This document shows, piece by piece, positions 9,712 to 18,251 of a stretch of 64,000 bases of DNA (position 1 is the stretch's first letter; each line of letters opens with the position of its first letter). The notes below the pieces were generated by a model, which worked only from the letters and a program-made list of their open reading frames with translations, did no database searches and was not told where the DNA came from. The DNA is from Paludibacter sp. GTDB taxonomy: Bacteria > Bacteroidota > Bacteroidia > Bacteroidales > Paludibacteraceae. The translations under genes were made by a program, and so were the position numbers. The stretch is from NCBI GenBank assembly GCA_028692715.1, contig JAQUWU010000007.1, forward strand, positions 62,001-126,000. The letters run 5' to 3'.

Positions 9712-9933
9712 ATGAACTCTACATTTTGTAAAACACAATTATTGATTTCAATATTTATAGGAGCTTTTGCAGTTGAATTGCTTGATTTAGTTAAGGCAAC
9801 AAGTCCTGATTATTGGATTTATGGACATTCACACGAAAATACTCCTGATTTTGAAATTGGAAAATCAAAATTACTCACCAATCAATTGGGATATGTAATG
9901 GCAGGAGAACACCTGCTCTTCAACCAAGGTTGA
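9712..9933 (+). pseudogene. C-terminal remnant of a calcineurin-like metallophosphoesterase
   Basis: A 73-aa open frame whose residues ~19-72 read like the tail of a stand-alone phosphoesterase: GAFAVELLDLVKATSPDYW, then IYGHSHENTPDFEIGK, then LLTNQLGYVMAGEHLLFNQG. The GHSH metal-binding motif typical of the last phosphoesterase motif is present, but the earlier D-x-H, GD and GNHD motifs are absent. The first ~15 codons look unrelated. It is flanked by repeats on both sides, so I read it as a 5'-deleted gene. Expression as a small protein is unlikely. Confidence 0.6.
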
Positions 9934-9965
9934 ACAATTGAAATTTGAACCCACTCCAAAAAAAG

Positions 9966-10087
9966 GTAGAACGCAAATAACGCTGAAAACCGCAAATAAC
10001 CGCAAATATATAAATACTTATAAATCAATATAATGATTAAATTTATTTTTGTGTAAATTTGTGTTATTTGCGTAATTTGCGTTCAAA
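9966..10087. repeat. MITE-like element, copy 1, without the nested palindrome
   Basis: Terminal inverted repeats GAACGCAAATAACGC (9969-9983) and GCGTAATTTGCGTTC (10070-10084) match at 14 of 15 positions around an AT-rich core of about 85 bases. The left part GTAGAAC...GCAAATAACGCT recurs at 31549 and the right end TTTGCGTTCAAAAAA at 31670. It carries no gene. Confidence 0.65.
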
Positions 10088-10164
10088 AAAGACTTTTCGG
10101 AGGGCACTCAAATTTGAAATATCACGAAAAACATTGTTCAAAATCAGTAAGAAATCACAACTAT

Positions 10165-12081
10165 TTAAAAAGCCTGTCTGTAATCACAACCATTTTTCCA
10201 TTCGCTGCAACCGTAAGCCGAATGCCCTTTCAAAAGAATTCCTTTTCCGCATTTTGGACAAACCGAACCTTCAATAGTTGTTTTTGCGTCCTGTTTAACA
10301 TCCCCAGGACGACGATTGTCGCTTTTTACATTAAATACAATTTCCGAAATCATCGATTTCATTTCCTCCAGAAAAACTTTTGCTTCGTACTCACCTTTTT
10401 CAACTTGACGGAGTTTTTTTTCCCAAAGTCCTGTCAATTCAGCTGATTTAAGCAAGTCTTCCTGAATTATCTGGATTAAATCCACTCCGGTATTGGTTGC
10501 TATCAGGTTTTTCTTTTCGCGACGAATATAATCTCGTTTAAAAAGTGTTTCAATTATGGCAGCACGGGTAGATGGACGACCAATGCCGTTTTCTTTCAAT
10601 GCATCACGTAGTTCATCATTATCTACCAACTTTCCGGCTGTTTCCATAGCACGCAGTAAAGTCGCTTCGGTATACGCTTTTGGCGGCGAAGTCCATTTTT
10701 CAGCTAAGGTTGGTTCGTGAGGACCACTTTCGCCTTTCTCAAAAATTGGCAATGTCCATTCTTCATCCTCATCACCATCTTTTTCATCCTCAACCACTTT
10801 AGCAAAAACAATCCGCCATCCGGCATCAAGTATTTGTTTCCCAGTTACTTTAAACTCTACTTTTTCCACTTCTCCTAAAACGGTAGTGGTCGAAATTTTA
10901 CAATCCGGATAAAAGTTGGCAATAAACCTGCGAGCCACTAAATCAAATACCCGCTTTTCAGTATCTGTTAATGCTGTAGGATGAATTCCTGTAGGTATAA
11001 TGGCATGGTGATCAGTCACTTTCGAATTATCAAAAACTTTCTTTGATTTTGGAAGTTTTCCAGCCAACAATGGTTTAGTCAATAGCTCATAATCCTTAAT
11101 TCCTTTTAAAATATCAGGGATTTTAGGATAAATATCATCGCTCAAATAGGTAGTATCAACGCGAGGATAGGTAGTTACTTTCTTTTCGTAAAGACTCTGG
11201 ATAATCTTCAAGGTTTCATCAGCCGAATAAGCAAACTTTTTGTTGCATTCCACCTGAAGTGACGTTAAATCAAATAAGCGTGGAGCAGATTCATTTCCTT
11301 TTTTTATTGAAATATCAATCACAAAAAAGTCGGCTGTTCTGACAGTTTCTAAAAAGTTTTCCCCTTCTTCTACACTTGAAAAACGACCTTTTGTTGCAGA
11401 GAAAACAGTATTTCGATAAACTGTTTTTAACTCCCAATAAGCTTCAGGTTTAAAATTTTCAATTTCTAATTGTCTGTTAACAATCAATGCCAGAGTGGGA
11501 GTTTGAACACGACCAATAGAAAGAACCTGTCGGTTTTTACCATATTTCAATGTATACAAACGTGTTGCGTTCATTCCAAGGAGCCAATCACCAATAGCTC
11601 GGGAAAGTCCGGCTTCGTATAATCGTTGAAATTCACTCTGATCTTTTAGCTTTGAAAAACCTTCTTTAATAGCTTCTTCTGTCAACGATGATATCCACAA
11701 ACGTTTAACAGGACATTTACACAACGCTTTTTGCATCACCCAACGTTGAATCAGCTCTCCCTCCTGCCCTGCATCACCACAATTTACCACTTCATCGGCA
11801 GTTGACATCAACGTTTCAATAGTTTTGAATTGTTTCTGAATGCCACTATCATTCATTACTTTAATGCCAAAACGACCTGGAATCATTGGTAATTGACTCA
11901 ACGCCCATGCTTTCCATTCGGGAGCATATTCGTGAGGCTCCAATAAGCCACACAAATGACCAAATGTCCAAGTAACCTGATAACCATTGCCTTCAATATA
12001 ACCATCTCTTCTGGTTTTTGCTCCAAGTACTTCAGCTATATCACGTGCCACACTGGGCTTTTCGGCAATACAAACGATCAT
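10165..12081 (-). CDS. topB: DNA topoisomerase III
   Basis: Type IA topoisomerase; decatenates DNA via a transient tyrosine-DNA bond. The N-terminal Toprim part starts MIVCIAEKPSVARDIAEVLG, with the acidic CGDAGQEGELI near residue 100. The active-site region reads VTTYPRVDTTYLSDDI near 310. The protein ends in a zinc-ribbon-like CPKCGKG ... YGCSEWKNGCDY, which binds DNA in this family. At 638 aa it matches the usual TopB size. It stands alone on the minus strand between two repeat-containing gaps. Many Bacteroidota topB copies travel on conjugative elements, but no transfer genes are seen nearby. Confidence 0.94.
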   Translation of the reverse strand: MIVCIAEKPSVARDIAEVLGAKTRRDGYIEGNGYQVTWTFGHLCGLLEPHEYAPEWKAWALSQLPMIPGRFGIKVMNDSGIQKQFKTIETLMSTADEVVNCGDAGQEGELIQRWVMQKALCKCPVKRLWISSLTEEAIKEGFSKLKDQSEFQRLYEAGLSRAIGDWLLGMNATRLYTLKYGKNRQVLSIGRVQTPTLALIVNRQLEIENFKPEAYWELKTVYRNTVFSATKGRFSSVEEGENFLETVRTADFFVIDISIKKGNESAPRLFDLTSLQVECNKKFAYSADETLKIIQSLYEKKVTTYPRVDTTYLSDDIYPKIPDILKGIKDYELLTKPLLAGKLPKSKKVFDNSKVTDHHAIIPTGIHPTALTDTEKRVFDLVARRFIANFYPDCKISTTTVLGEVEKVEFKVTGKQILDAGWRIVFAKVVEDEKDGDEDEEWTLPIFEKGESGPHEPTLAEKWTSPPKAYTEATLLRAMETAGKLVDNDELRDALKENGIGRPSTRAAIIETLFKRDYIRREKKNLIATNTGVDLIQIIQEDLLKSAELTGLWEKKLRQVEKGEYEAKVFLEEMKSMISEIVFNVKSDNRRPGDVKQDAKTTIEGSVCPKCGKGILLKGHSAYGCSEWKNGCDYRQAF

Positions 12082-12399
12082 TATTATTGGTTAATTAGTT
12101 AATTAGTTGATTGGTTAACGAGGAATAAATATTTGAATAAATTGAGTTTACATAAATTCCATTTCTACTACAAAAGTACTCAAAAAATTTCAATAGAAAT
12201 AAATCTTCATCCATTCAAATCAAATTGAAAAACATAAGCATTAAACTAATTTTCACTTAATCAATTCTGTTTTAAGTACTATGTATTCAGAATTCCTTGT
12301 TATGAATTACTAATTATTTTTTATCTTTGCAGTCAGAAACAATTAGCATTAAAATGTTGTTTTCAGGGTATATTGTTTAATTAAGGTATAATTTACTTC
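12082..12399. other. Divergent intergenic region between topB and the flavodiiron gene
   Basis: AT-rich region of 318 bases. Close to topB it has short near-tandem repeats of TTAATTAG/TTGATTGG (about 12087-12117). The right half holds the flavodiiron promoter. No gene is seen. Confidence 0.6.
12297..12329 (+). promoter_or_regulatory. Promoter of the flavodiiron protein gene
   Basis: TTG at 12297-12299 and the consensus -7 box TATCTTTG at 12322-12329, separated by 22 bases, close to the TTTG-N19-21-TAnnTTTG arrangement. The ATG is 71 bases downstream at 12400. Confidence 0.65.
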
Positions 12400-13617
12400 A
12401 TGTTTCAAAATCAAGAAATTACAAAAGATGTTTTTTATGTTGGCGTAAACGACCGTCAAAAACATAAATTTGAAAATATGCTTCCACTTCCACAAGGAGT
12501 TTCATACAATTCTTATCTGATTGTAGATGAAAAAACGGCTTTAGTAGATACAGTGGATATAGCTATGGGAGATATTTTTATCGAAAAAATACAATCGCAA
12601 CTTCAAGGTAGAACACTTGATTACTTAATAATCAACCACATGGAACCAGATCATTCTGGCTCGTTAAAGCTTCTCCGCAAGTATTATCCTGAAATGCAAA
12701 TTGTTGGCAACAGCAAAACGCTGGATATGGTTTATGGATTTTACGAAGTAACAGGAAAAACACTGGAAATTAAGGATGAAGATACATTAGTGTTAGGAAA
12801 ACACAAATTACAATTTCATTTAACACCTATGGTTCACTGGCCCGAAACCATGATGACTTACGAAATAACAGAACAAATTCTTTTTTCGGGCGACGCCTTT
12901 GGTTGTTTTGGAACTTTGGATGGAGCAGTTGTAGACGAAAATATGAATGTTGATAAATATTGGGACGAAATGACTCGTTATTATGCTAACATTGTAGGTA
13001 AATATGGCTCTGCCGTTCAAAAAGCATTGAAAAAACTCACACCCTTAGATATAAACTATATCTGTAGCACTCATGGTCCGGTTTGGAAAGAGTACATTAC
13101 CAAAGTGGTAGATGTTTACGATCAATTGAGCAGATACGAAACCAACGAAGGTGTTGTAATTGTATATGGTTCAATGTATGGAAATACAGAATTAATGGCC
13201 GAAACAGTAGCGCAAGGTGTAGCGCAAGCAGGAATTAAAGATGTTATCATTCATAATGTTTCAAAATCAGATCCATCAGTCATCATTCAGGACATTTTCA
13301 AATATAGAGGCTTAATTGTTGGGAGTCCAACTTATTGTAACGAATTGTATCCCGAAGTGGAATCATTATTAAGTAAAATAGAAATCCGTGGAATAAAAAA
13401 TCATATATTTGGTTGTTTCGGTTCTTATACTTGGGCAAGTGCAGCTGTAAAACGCCTCACTACTTTTGTGGAAACAATGAAATGGACAAGTGCTGAAATA
13501 ATGGTGGATGAAAAACAGGGGCTTAAAAAGGATAATTATCAAGCATGTCTGGAACTTGGGAGTCAAGTCGCAGCACTTGTTAAGAGTTTTAAATGCGATC
13601 CTCCTCATTGTGTTTAA
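12400..13617 (+). CDS. Flavodiiron protein, FprA type (O2 or NO reductase)
   Basis: Reduces O2 to water, or NO to N2O, to protect anaerobes; cytosolic. The N-terminal metallo-beta-lactamase-like domain carries the diiron ligands HMEPDHS (~80), HWPE (~146), FSGDAFG (~162) and STHGP (~224). The C-terminal flavodoxin domain starts around residue 253 with the FMN loop YGSMYGNTELMAE. At 405 aa there is no fused rubredoxin, so electrons must come from a separate rubredoxin or flavoprotein not in this window. O2 versus NO preference cannot be read from the sequence. Confidence 0.93.
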   Translation: MFQNQEITKDVFYVGVNDRQKHKFENMLPLPQGVSYNSYLIVDEKTALVDTVDIAMGDIFIEKIQSQLQGRTLDYLIINHMEPDHSGSLKLLRKYYPEMQIVGNSKTLDMVYGFYEVTGKTLEIKDEDTLVLGKHKLQFHLTPMVHWPETMMTYEITEQILFSGDAFGCFGTLDGAVVDENMNVDKYWDEMTRYYANIVGKYGSAVQKALKKLTPLDINYICSTHGPVWKEYITKVVDVYDQLSRYETNEGVVIVYGSMYGNTELMAETVAQGVAQAGIKDVIIHNVSKSDPSVIIQDIFKYRGLIVGSPTYCNELYPEVESLLSKIEIRGIKNHIFGCFGSYTWASAAVKRLTTFVETMKWTSAEIMVDEKQGLKKDNYQACLELGSQVAALVKSFKCDPPHCV

Positions 13618-13627
13618 ATTTTAGTGA

Positions 13628-13659
13628 ACCTCACCCCAACCCTCTCCAAAAGGAGAGGG
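13628..13659. repeat. Palindromic repeat ACCTCACCCC-CCCTCTCC/GGAGAGGG
   Basis: The shared head ACCTCACCCC (13628-13637, also at 50706-50715) is followed by a perfect 8-bp hairpin CCCTCTCC-AAAA-GGAGAGGG (13640-13659). It lies between the flavodiiron and DUF2721 genes and could also weaken transcription read-through. Confidence 0.75.
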
Positions 13660-13688
13660 ATAGAATTGAAAAATAAAAGATTAATAAT

Positions 13689-14093
13689 ATGGAAGAACTT
13701 ACGCTTATTACGCCTACATTTTTATTTTCGGCTATATCATTGTTGTTGTTGGCTTACACCAACCGATTTCTTTCGTATGCACAATTAGTTCGCTCGTTGA
13801 AAGACCGATATATGGAAGATCGTTCGGCATTGACCAAAGCACAGATTATTAATATGCGTCGCAGATTACATCTTACTAAAAATATGCAATTATTGGGAGT
13901 TGCCAGTTTGCTTTTATGTGTTGCCACTATGTTTTTGATTTATGTTGGACTTCAAACAGTTTCAGCATACGTATTTGGTATTGCTTTACTACTATTAATC
14001 ATTTCACTGGGACTTTCAGTAATGGAAATTCGTATCTCTGCAAAATCGCTAGAGATATATTTAAGTGATATGGAAAAATCTGAAAACCCCTAA
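13689..14093 (+). CDS. DUF2721-family membrane protein
   Basis: Small inner-membrane protein of 134 aa with an N-terminal hydrophobic helix (ITPTFLFSAISLLLLAYTN), a charged cytoplasmic stretch with several Arg residues (RYMEDRSALTKAQIINMRRR), and two further hydrophobic helices (~residues 64-85 and 90-110). This pattern fits DUF2721, whose function is unknown. It starts 71 bases after the flavodiiron gene with the palindrome at 13628 between them. The last codons (ENP-stop) lie inside another repeat, so the C terminus may have been altered by it. Confidence 0.7.
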   Translation: MEELTLITPTFLFSAISLLLLAYTNRFLSYAQLVRSLKDRYMEDRSALTKAQIINMRRRLHLTKNMQLLGVASLLLCVATMFLIYVGLQTVSAYVFGIALLLLIISLGLSVMEIRISAKSLEIYLSDMEKSENP

Positions 14094-14106
14094 TCTCTAA
14101 AGGGGA
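14085..14106. repeat. Palindromic repeat overlapping the end of the DUF2721 gene
   Basis: AACCCCTA and its inverse complement-like AAAGGGGA flank a short spacer; the stop codon of the preceding gene (14091-14093) lies within it. CCCCATAAGGGG at 14190-14201, just before nadE, is a second member in the same gap. Confidence 0.55.
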
Positions 14107-14211
14107 ATAAAAAAGGGGAACTATCCTAATTAAAGTAGGATTTATTAATTTAAGCTTCTATTCTATTTGTATTATAAACTAATTTAATGCCCCATAAGGG
14201 GTTTCGGTTCA

Positions 14212-16113
14212 ATGAACAACGGATTTGTACGTATAGCAGCAGCGATTCCCGAATTACGGGTAGCGGATTGCAGCTTTAATGTCAGTAAAATGTCAGACCT
14301 GATTCATCAGGCTGAAGAGGAGAAAGTTCAGGTTATTTGTTTTCCTGAGTTATCAGTTACAGCCTATACCTGCGCAGATCTTTTTCACCAAAACAAGCTA
14401 TTGGATGAAGCTTTAAAAGCATTGAATGAACTTCAAATGATTAGTTTTTCAACATCCGCTGCAATAATTGTTGGCCTCCCGCTTCGTTTACAAAATCAAC
14501 TATTCAATACCGCCGTTGTATTACAAGGTGGTCAAATTCTGGGAGTTGTACCAAAAACACATTTACCCAACCAAAATGAATATTACGAAAAACGTTGGTT
14601 TTCATCTGGTGCCAATTGTACCGCAACATCAATTTTTATATCAGGGAAAGAAGTTCCTTTTGGAACTGATTTGTTATTTTCGGATGGCAAATTCAGTTTT
14701 GGTATAGAAATTTGTGAAGATCTCTGGATGCCAATTCCACCAAGCTCGTTTCAAGTGCTTCAAGGTGCCGAAATTATATTCAACCTCTCGGCTAGCAACG
14801 AATTAATTGGCAAACACCCTTATCGCCGTCAATTAATAGAACAACAATCAGCACGTTGCAATGCAGGTTATGTTTACGCTTCTGCCGGAGCAGGTGAATC
14901 TACTACTGATATGGTATTTACCGGAAACGGTATTATAGCTGAAAATGGCAAAATTATCAGTGAATCTGAAAGGTTTTCTTTTAATTCTCAACTAATAGTA
15001 AATGAAATTGATGTAGAGAGATTAGTTTCAGAAAGAGTAAGAAATACAAATTTCAATAATCAAAAATTGTCAAATGATTATAGGGTCATCAGAATTGAAG
15101 ATGCCCGCTTTAGTCAGTTCAATTTGGTTCGGAAATTTGACAAACACCCCTTTGTTCCGCCTATTGATAACAGAGATAACAGTTGTAACGAAATATTTTC
15201 GATACAGGTTGGAGGTTTGGCTAAACGTTGGCAACACACACATGCCAAAACCTTATTAGTGGGTATTTCTGGCGGACTTGATTCAACTCTCGCCTTGTTA
15301 GTTTGTGTAAAAACAGCGGACAAACTGGGTTACGACAGAAAGAATATACTCGGAATTACAATGCCGGGCTTTGGTACAACAGATCGAACGTATAACAATG
15401 CGATCAATTTAATGAAATCATTGGGCATAACTATTCACGAAATACCTATTAAAGAGGCTTCTATGCAGCACTTTAAAGATATCCAACATGTTGAAAATAT
15501 CCATGATATAACTTACGAAAACACTCAAGCACGCGAACGTACTCAGATATTAATGGATATGGCCAATAAGCACAATGGGCTTGTAATTGGCACCGGCGAT
15601 TTATCAGAATTGGCTTTAGGCTGGGCAACTTACAATGGCGATCACATGTCGATGTATGCTGTAAACAGTGGAATTCCAAAAACATTGGTTCGTTATTTAG
15701 TGGGATGGGCAGCACAACAGTTTGAAAAATCATCTGAAGAAATTTTGCAGGATATAATAAACACGCCAGTGAGCCCTGAACTATTACCTGCTGACGAAAA
15801 CGGAGAAATATCTCAAAAAACAGAAGATTTAGTTGGTCCATATGAGTTACATGATTTTTTCTTGTATTATTTTGTAAGATTCGGATTTAGTCCAGACAAG
15901 ATACTAATGCTTGCAAAAATTGCATTTACAGAAAGTTATTCAGAAGAAATTATTCGCAAATGGTTAAAAGTATTTTTGAAACGCTTTTTTGCGCAACAAT
16001 TTAAACGATCCTGCATGCCCGACGGTCCAAAAGTTGGTTCAATCAATTTATCACCTCGTGGTGATTGGCGTATGCCGAGTGATGCTGTTTCGTGGGGATT
16101 GGAAGATAGTTGA
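14212..16113 (+). CDS. nadE: Glutamine-dependent NAD+ synthetase
   Basis: Last step of NAD synthesis: amidation of deamido-NAD with ATP and glutamine-derived ammonia. The N-terminal nitrilase-type glutaminase has the Glu-Lys-Cys triad in FPELSVT (~46), PKTHLPN (~115) and GIEICEDLW (~166). The C-terminal synthetase has the P-loop GISGGLDST (~350). The end VGSINLSPRGDWRMPSDA is typical of the family. At 633 aa it is a full two-domain enzyme. The start ATG is 10 bases after a CCCCATAAGGGG palindrome. No other NAD genes are adjacent. Confidence 0.95.
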   Translation: MNNGFVRIAAAIPELRVADCSFNVSKMSDLIHQAEEEKVQVICFPELSVTAYTCADLFHQNKLLDEALKALNELQMISFSTSAAIIVGLPLRLQNQLFNTAVVLQGGQILGVVPKTHLPNQNEYYEKRWFSSGANCTATSIFISGKEVPFGTDLLFSDGKFSFGIEICEDLWMPIPPSSFQVLQGAEIIFNLSASNELIGKHPYRRQLIEQQSARCNAGYVYASAGAGESTTDMVFTGNGIIAENGKIISESERFSFNSQLIVNEIDVERLVSERVRNTNFNNQKLSNDYRVIRIEDARFSQFNLVRKFDKHPFVPPIDNRDNSCNEIFSIQVGGLAKRWQHTHAKTLLVGISGGLDSTLALLVCVKTADKLGYDRKNILGITMPGFGTTDRTYNNAINLMKSLGITIHEIPIKEASMQHFKDIQHVENIHDITYENTQARERTQILMDMANKHNGLVIGTGDLSELALGWATYNGDHMSMYAVNSGIPKTLVRYLVGWAAQQFEKSSEEILQDIINTPVSPELLPADENGEISQKTEDLVGPYELHDFFLYYFVRFGFSPDKILMLAKIAFTESYSEEIIRKWLKVFLKRFFAQQFKRSCMPDGPKVGSINLSPRGDWRMPSDAVSWGLEDS

Positions 16114-16220
16114 TTGGTTGACTTTAAAATATTTAAAAAAAAAAATAAATTTCATTTTTAAAAAATATAATTAAAAACAAATATAGCTTATATTTAGCTA
16201 AATACACAGATAATTAAATT

Positions 16221-17276
16221 ATGTTAGATCAAATTTATTACGAAAATTCAATTAAAGAGTGGATTATTTCATTGTTAATTATTCTGGGTGCATTATTATT
16301 GAATAAAGCCATCGTAATACTGAATAAACATGTTATTCACAAATTAACTTCTAAGACAAAAAATCGTCTGGATGACATTTTGTTTAAAATGCTCGAGTCT
16401 CCGGTATTACTGGGAATAGCATTGGCATCTATCTGGATAGCATCCAGCAGATTAAATCTTGACCCATCCATTGATAAATTCTTTCAGAAAGCATATCAGG
16501 TTTTAATTGTAATAAATATAACTTGGTTTGCCGTACGTTTTATAAATGCATTGATCGAAGAATACATTCAACCCATTGCAGATGATCCTAATAACAAACG
16601 AATTGATAGCAACTTTTTACCTATAATTCGTCGATCATTACTTGGAATTATATGGGCTATCGGAGCTGTAATGGCACTTAATAATGCAGGTGTAAATGTA
16701 GGAACCCTTATTGCCAGTCTTGGTATTGGAGGTTTGGCATTTGCTCTTGCTGCCCAAGACACGTTAAAAAATATATTTGGCGGTATTACCATTTTTACTG
16801 ATCGACCTTTTCGTATTGGTGACAGGATAAAAGTTGACGGTTTTGATGGAATTATTGAAGATATAGGAATCCGAAGTACACGACTCAGAACATTAGACAG
16901 ATGCCTTGTAACCATTCCTAATTACAAAATAGTAGAAGCATCGGTTGAAAATGTTTCCGAAGAACCAATGCGACGAATCGTATCAAAAATTGGTCTTACC
17001 TATAGTACTTCTCCGGAAAAAATGAACGAAGCCATTGATATTCTTAAAAATTTACCTAAAAAAATAAAAGGTATTGACTCTAAAGATATCTTTGTATTCT
17101 TCTCTGAATTTGCCGATTTTTCAATGGTTATCACCTTGATTTATTTTATTAAAAAAGAATCGGATATTCCACAAACCATCTCAAAGGTAAATATAGAAAT
17201 TCTCACAACTTTCAATGCTGCCAGTTTAGATTTTGCCTTCCCTACTCAAACGATTCATTTGACAAACGAAGAATAA
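16221..17276 (+). CDS. MscS-family small-conductance mechanosensitive channel
   Basis: Inner-membrane channel that opens on hypo-osmotic stress. About four hydrophobic helices lie in residues 10-190. The pore helix and beta domain are evident in TLIASLGIGGLAFALAAQD, then NIFGGITIFTDRPFRIGDRI. A C-terminal cytoplasmic domain follows. At 351 aa it is longer than E. coli MscS (286 aa), with extra N-terminal helices as in the YnaI/YbdG-like subgroup. It is monocistronic and convergent with the YebC gene, with a terminator between. Confidence 0.9.
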   Translation: MLDQIYYENSIKEWIISLLIILGALLLNKAIVILNKHVIHKLTSKTKNRLDDILFKMLESPVLLGIALASIWIASSRLNLDPSIDKFFQKAYQVLIVINITWFAVRFINALIEEYIQPIADDPNNKRIDSNFLPIIRRSLLGIIWAIGAVMALNNAGVNVGTLIASLGIGGLAFALAAQDTLKNIFGGITIFTDRPFRIGDRIKVDGFDGIIEDIGIRSTRLRTLDRCLVTIPNYKIVEASVENVSEEPMRRIVSKIGLTYSTSPEKMNEAIDILKNLPKKIKGIDSKDIFVFFSEFADFSMVITLIYFIKKESDIPQTISKVNIEILTTFNAASLDFAFPTQTIHLTNEE

Positions 17277-17293
17277 ATTTAGATAGTGTCTGA

Positions 17294-17337
17294 ATAAAAA
17301 AAACCAACCGATGCAGCAGCAAAAGTTGGTTTTTTTA
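17294..17337. terminator. Bidirectional terminator between mscS and yebC
   Basis: Stem AACCAAC / GTTGGTT around 17303-17331, with an A run before and a T run after, so it can terminate both convergent genes. Confidence 0.8.
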
Positions 17338-17356
17338 TATCTTGTAATAATCGGTA

Positions 17357-18073
17357 TTATTCTACCATATTGTGAAACACGTTTTGAACATCTTCGTCAT
17401 CTTCGATTTTGTCCAAAAGTTTCATTACCTGCGCTTTTTGTTCCTCGTCCAATTCCTTCATATCATTTGGAATACGTTCGAATTCTGCACTGAAAATCTC
17501 AAATTCAGCTTCTTCCAAATACTTCTGAATAGAAGAATAAAATTGAAAATCACCATAAAGAATAATATTGTTTTCTTCATCTTCCACTAGTTCATCAACA
17601 CCAAAATCAATTAATTCAAATTCCAGATCTTCTAATGAAACACCTTCTTTTGGAGCAATTTTGAATACACATTTATGATCGAATAAAAATTGTAAACAGC
17701 CTGAAGTTCCTAAAGAACCGCCATGACGCGTCAGATAACTTCTAACATTGGCCACTGTACGGGTAGGATTGTCGGTTGCCGTTTCGATAACAATAGCAAT
17801 ACCGTTAGGTCCGTAACCTTCATAAACCATTTCTTTATAACCTGCATCATCTTTCGAAACTGCTTTTTTAATAGCCCGTTCAACATTCTCTTTGGGCATG
17901 TTTTCCTTTTTTGAAGTAGTAATAAGTACCCTTAAACGAGGGTTTGTATCCGGATCGGGGCCACTCTCACGAGCTGCGATTGTTATTTGTTTCCCCAGTT
18001 TTGTAAATACGCGGGCCATATTTCCCCAACGTTTTAATTTTGTCGCTTTTCTGTATTCAAACGCTCTTCCCAT
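17357..18073 (-). CDS. YebC/PmpR-family protein
   Basis: Cytosolic 238-aa protein of the TACO1/YebC family, implicated in transcription control and, more recently, in helping ribosomes through difficult sequences. The typical start MGRAFEYRKATKLKRWGNMA is present, followed by KQITIAARESGPDPDTNPRL and VYEGYGPNGIAIVIE, both family hallmarks. The C terminus is very acidic (ELDEEQKAQVMKLLDKIED). The length is normal. It stands alone, not next to ruvC as in many other bacteria. Confidence 0.93.
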   Translation of the reverse strand: MGRAFEYRKATKLKRWGNMARVFTKLGKQITIAARESGPDPDTNPRLRVLITTSKKENMPKENVERAIKKAVSKDDAGYKEMVYEGYGPNGIAIVIETATDNPTRTVANVRSYLTRHGGSLGTSGCLQFLFDHKCVFKIAPKEGVSLEDLEFELIDFGVDELVEDEENNIILYGDFQFYSSIQKYLEEAEFEIFSAEFERIPNDMKELDEEQKAQVMKLLDKIEDDEDVQNVFHNMVE

Positions 18074-18163
18074 TTTTTATATCTCGATTTTAATTATTTC
18101 AAATTCAATAATAGAATTTTTGGTAAATCTAATCATAAATACCCATTAAATTCAATTGAACCG

Positions 18164-18171
18164 CAAAAGTA
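18164..18171 (-). promoter_or_regulatory. Likely -7 box of the yebC-family gene
   Basis: On the minus strand this reads TACTTTTG (TAnnTTTG), about 90 bases before the start codon at 18073. The -33 element is not clear. Confidence 0.5.
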
Positions 18172-18210
18172 TTAAAACACTGGCAAATAACCAGCATTTC
18201 TTAAACTTTT

Positions 18211-18250
18211 TTTTAAAATAAAAGGGAGTTGAAATCAACTCCCTTTTATT
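18211..18250 (-). terminator. Terminator of the DUF5723-OmpA gene
   Basis: Perfect stem AAAAGGGAGTTGA / TCAACTCCCTTTT with a very short loop, followed on the minus strand by a T-rich run (TATTTTAAAAAAAAG region). It begins two bases after the stop codon. Confidence 0.85.
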
Positions 18251-18251
18251 T

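Larger units (their letters stand above)
9537..10164. other. Gene-poor stretch with a phosphoesterase remnant and dispersed repeats
   Basis: This 628-base gap between sbcC and topB holds three things: an imperfect inverted-repeat stretch from about 9635 to 9700 (ACGAATT near the start, AATTCGT near the end), a decayed coding fragment (9712-9933), and a MITE-like element (9966-10087). No intact gene is seen. Confidence 0.7.

Noticed and set aside
10059-10446. Two overlapping plus-strand open frames of 72 and 110 codons
   Set aside because: They are antisense to the conserved 3' end of topB; composition and lack of motifs show they are shadows.
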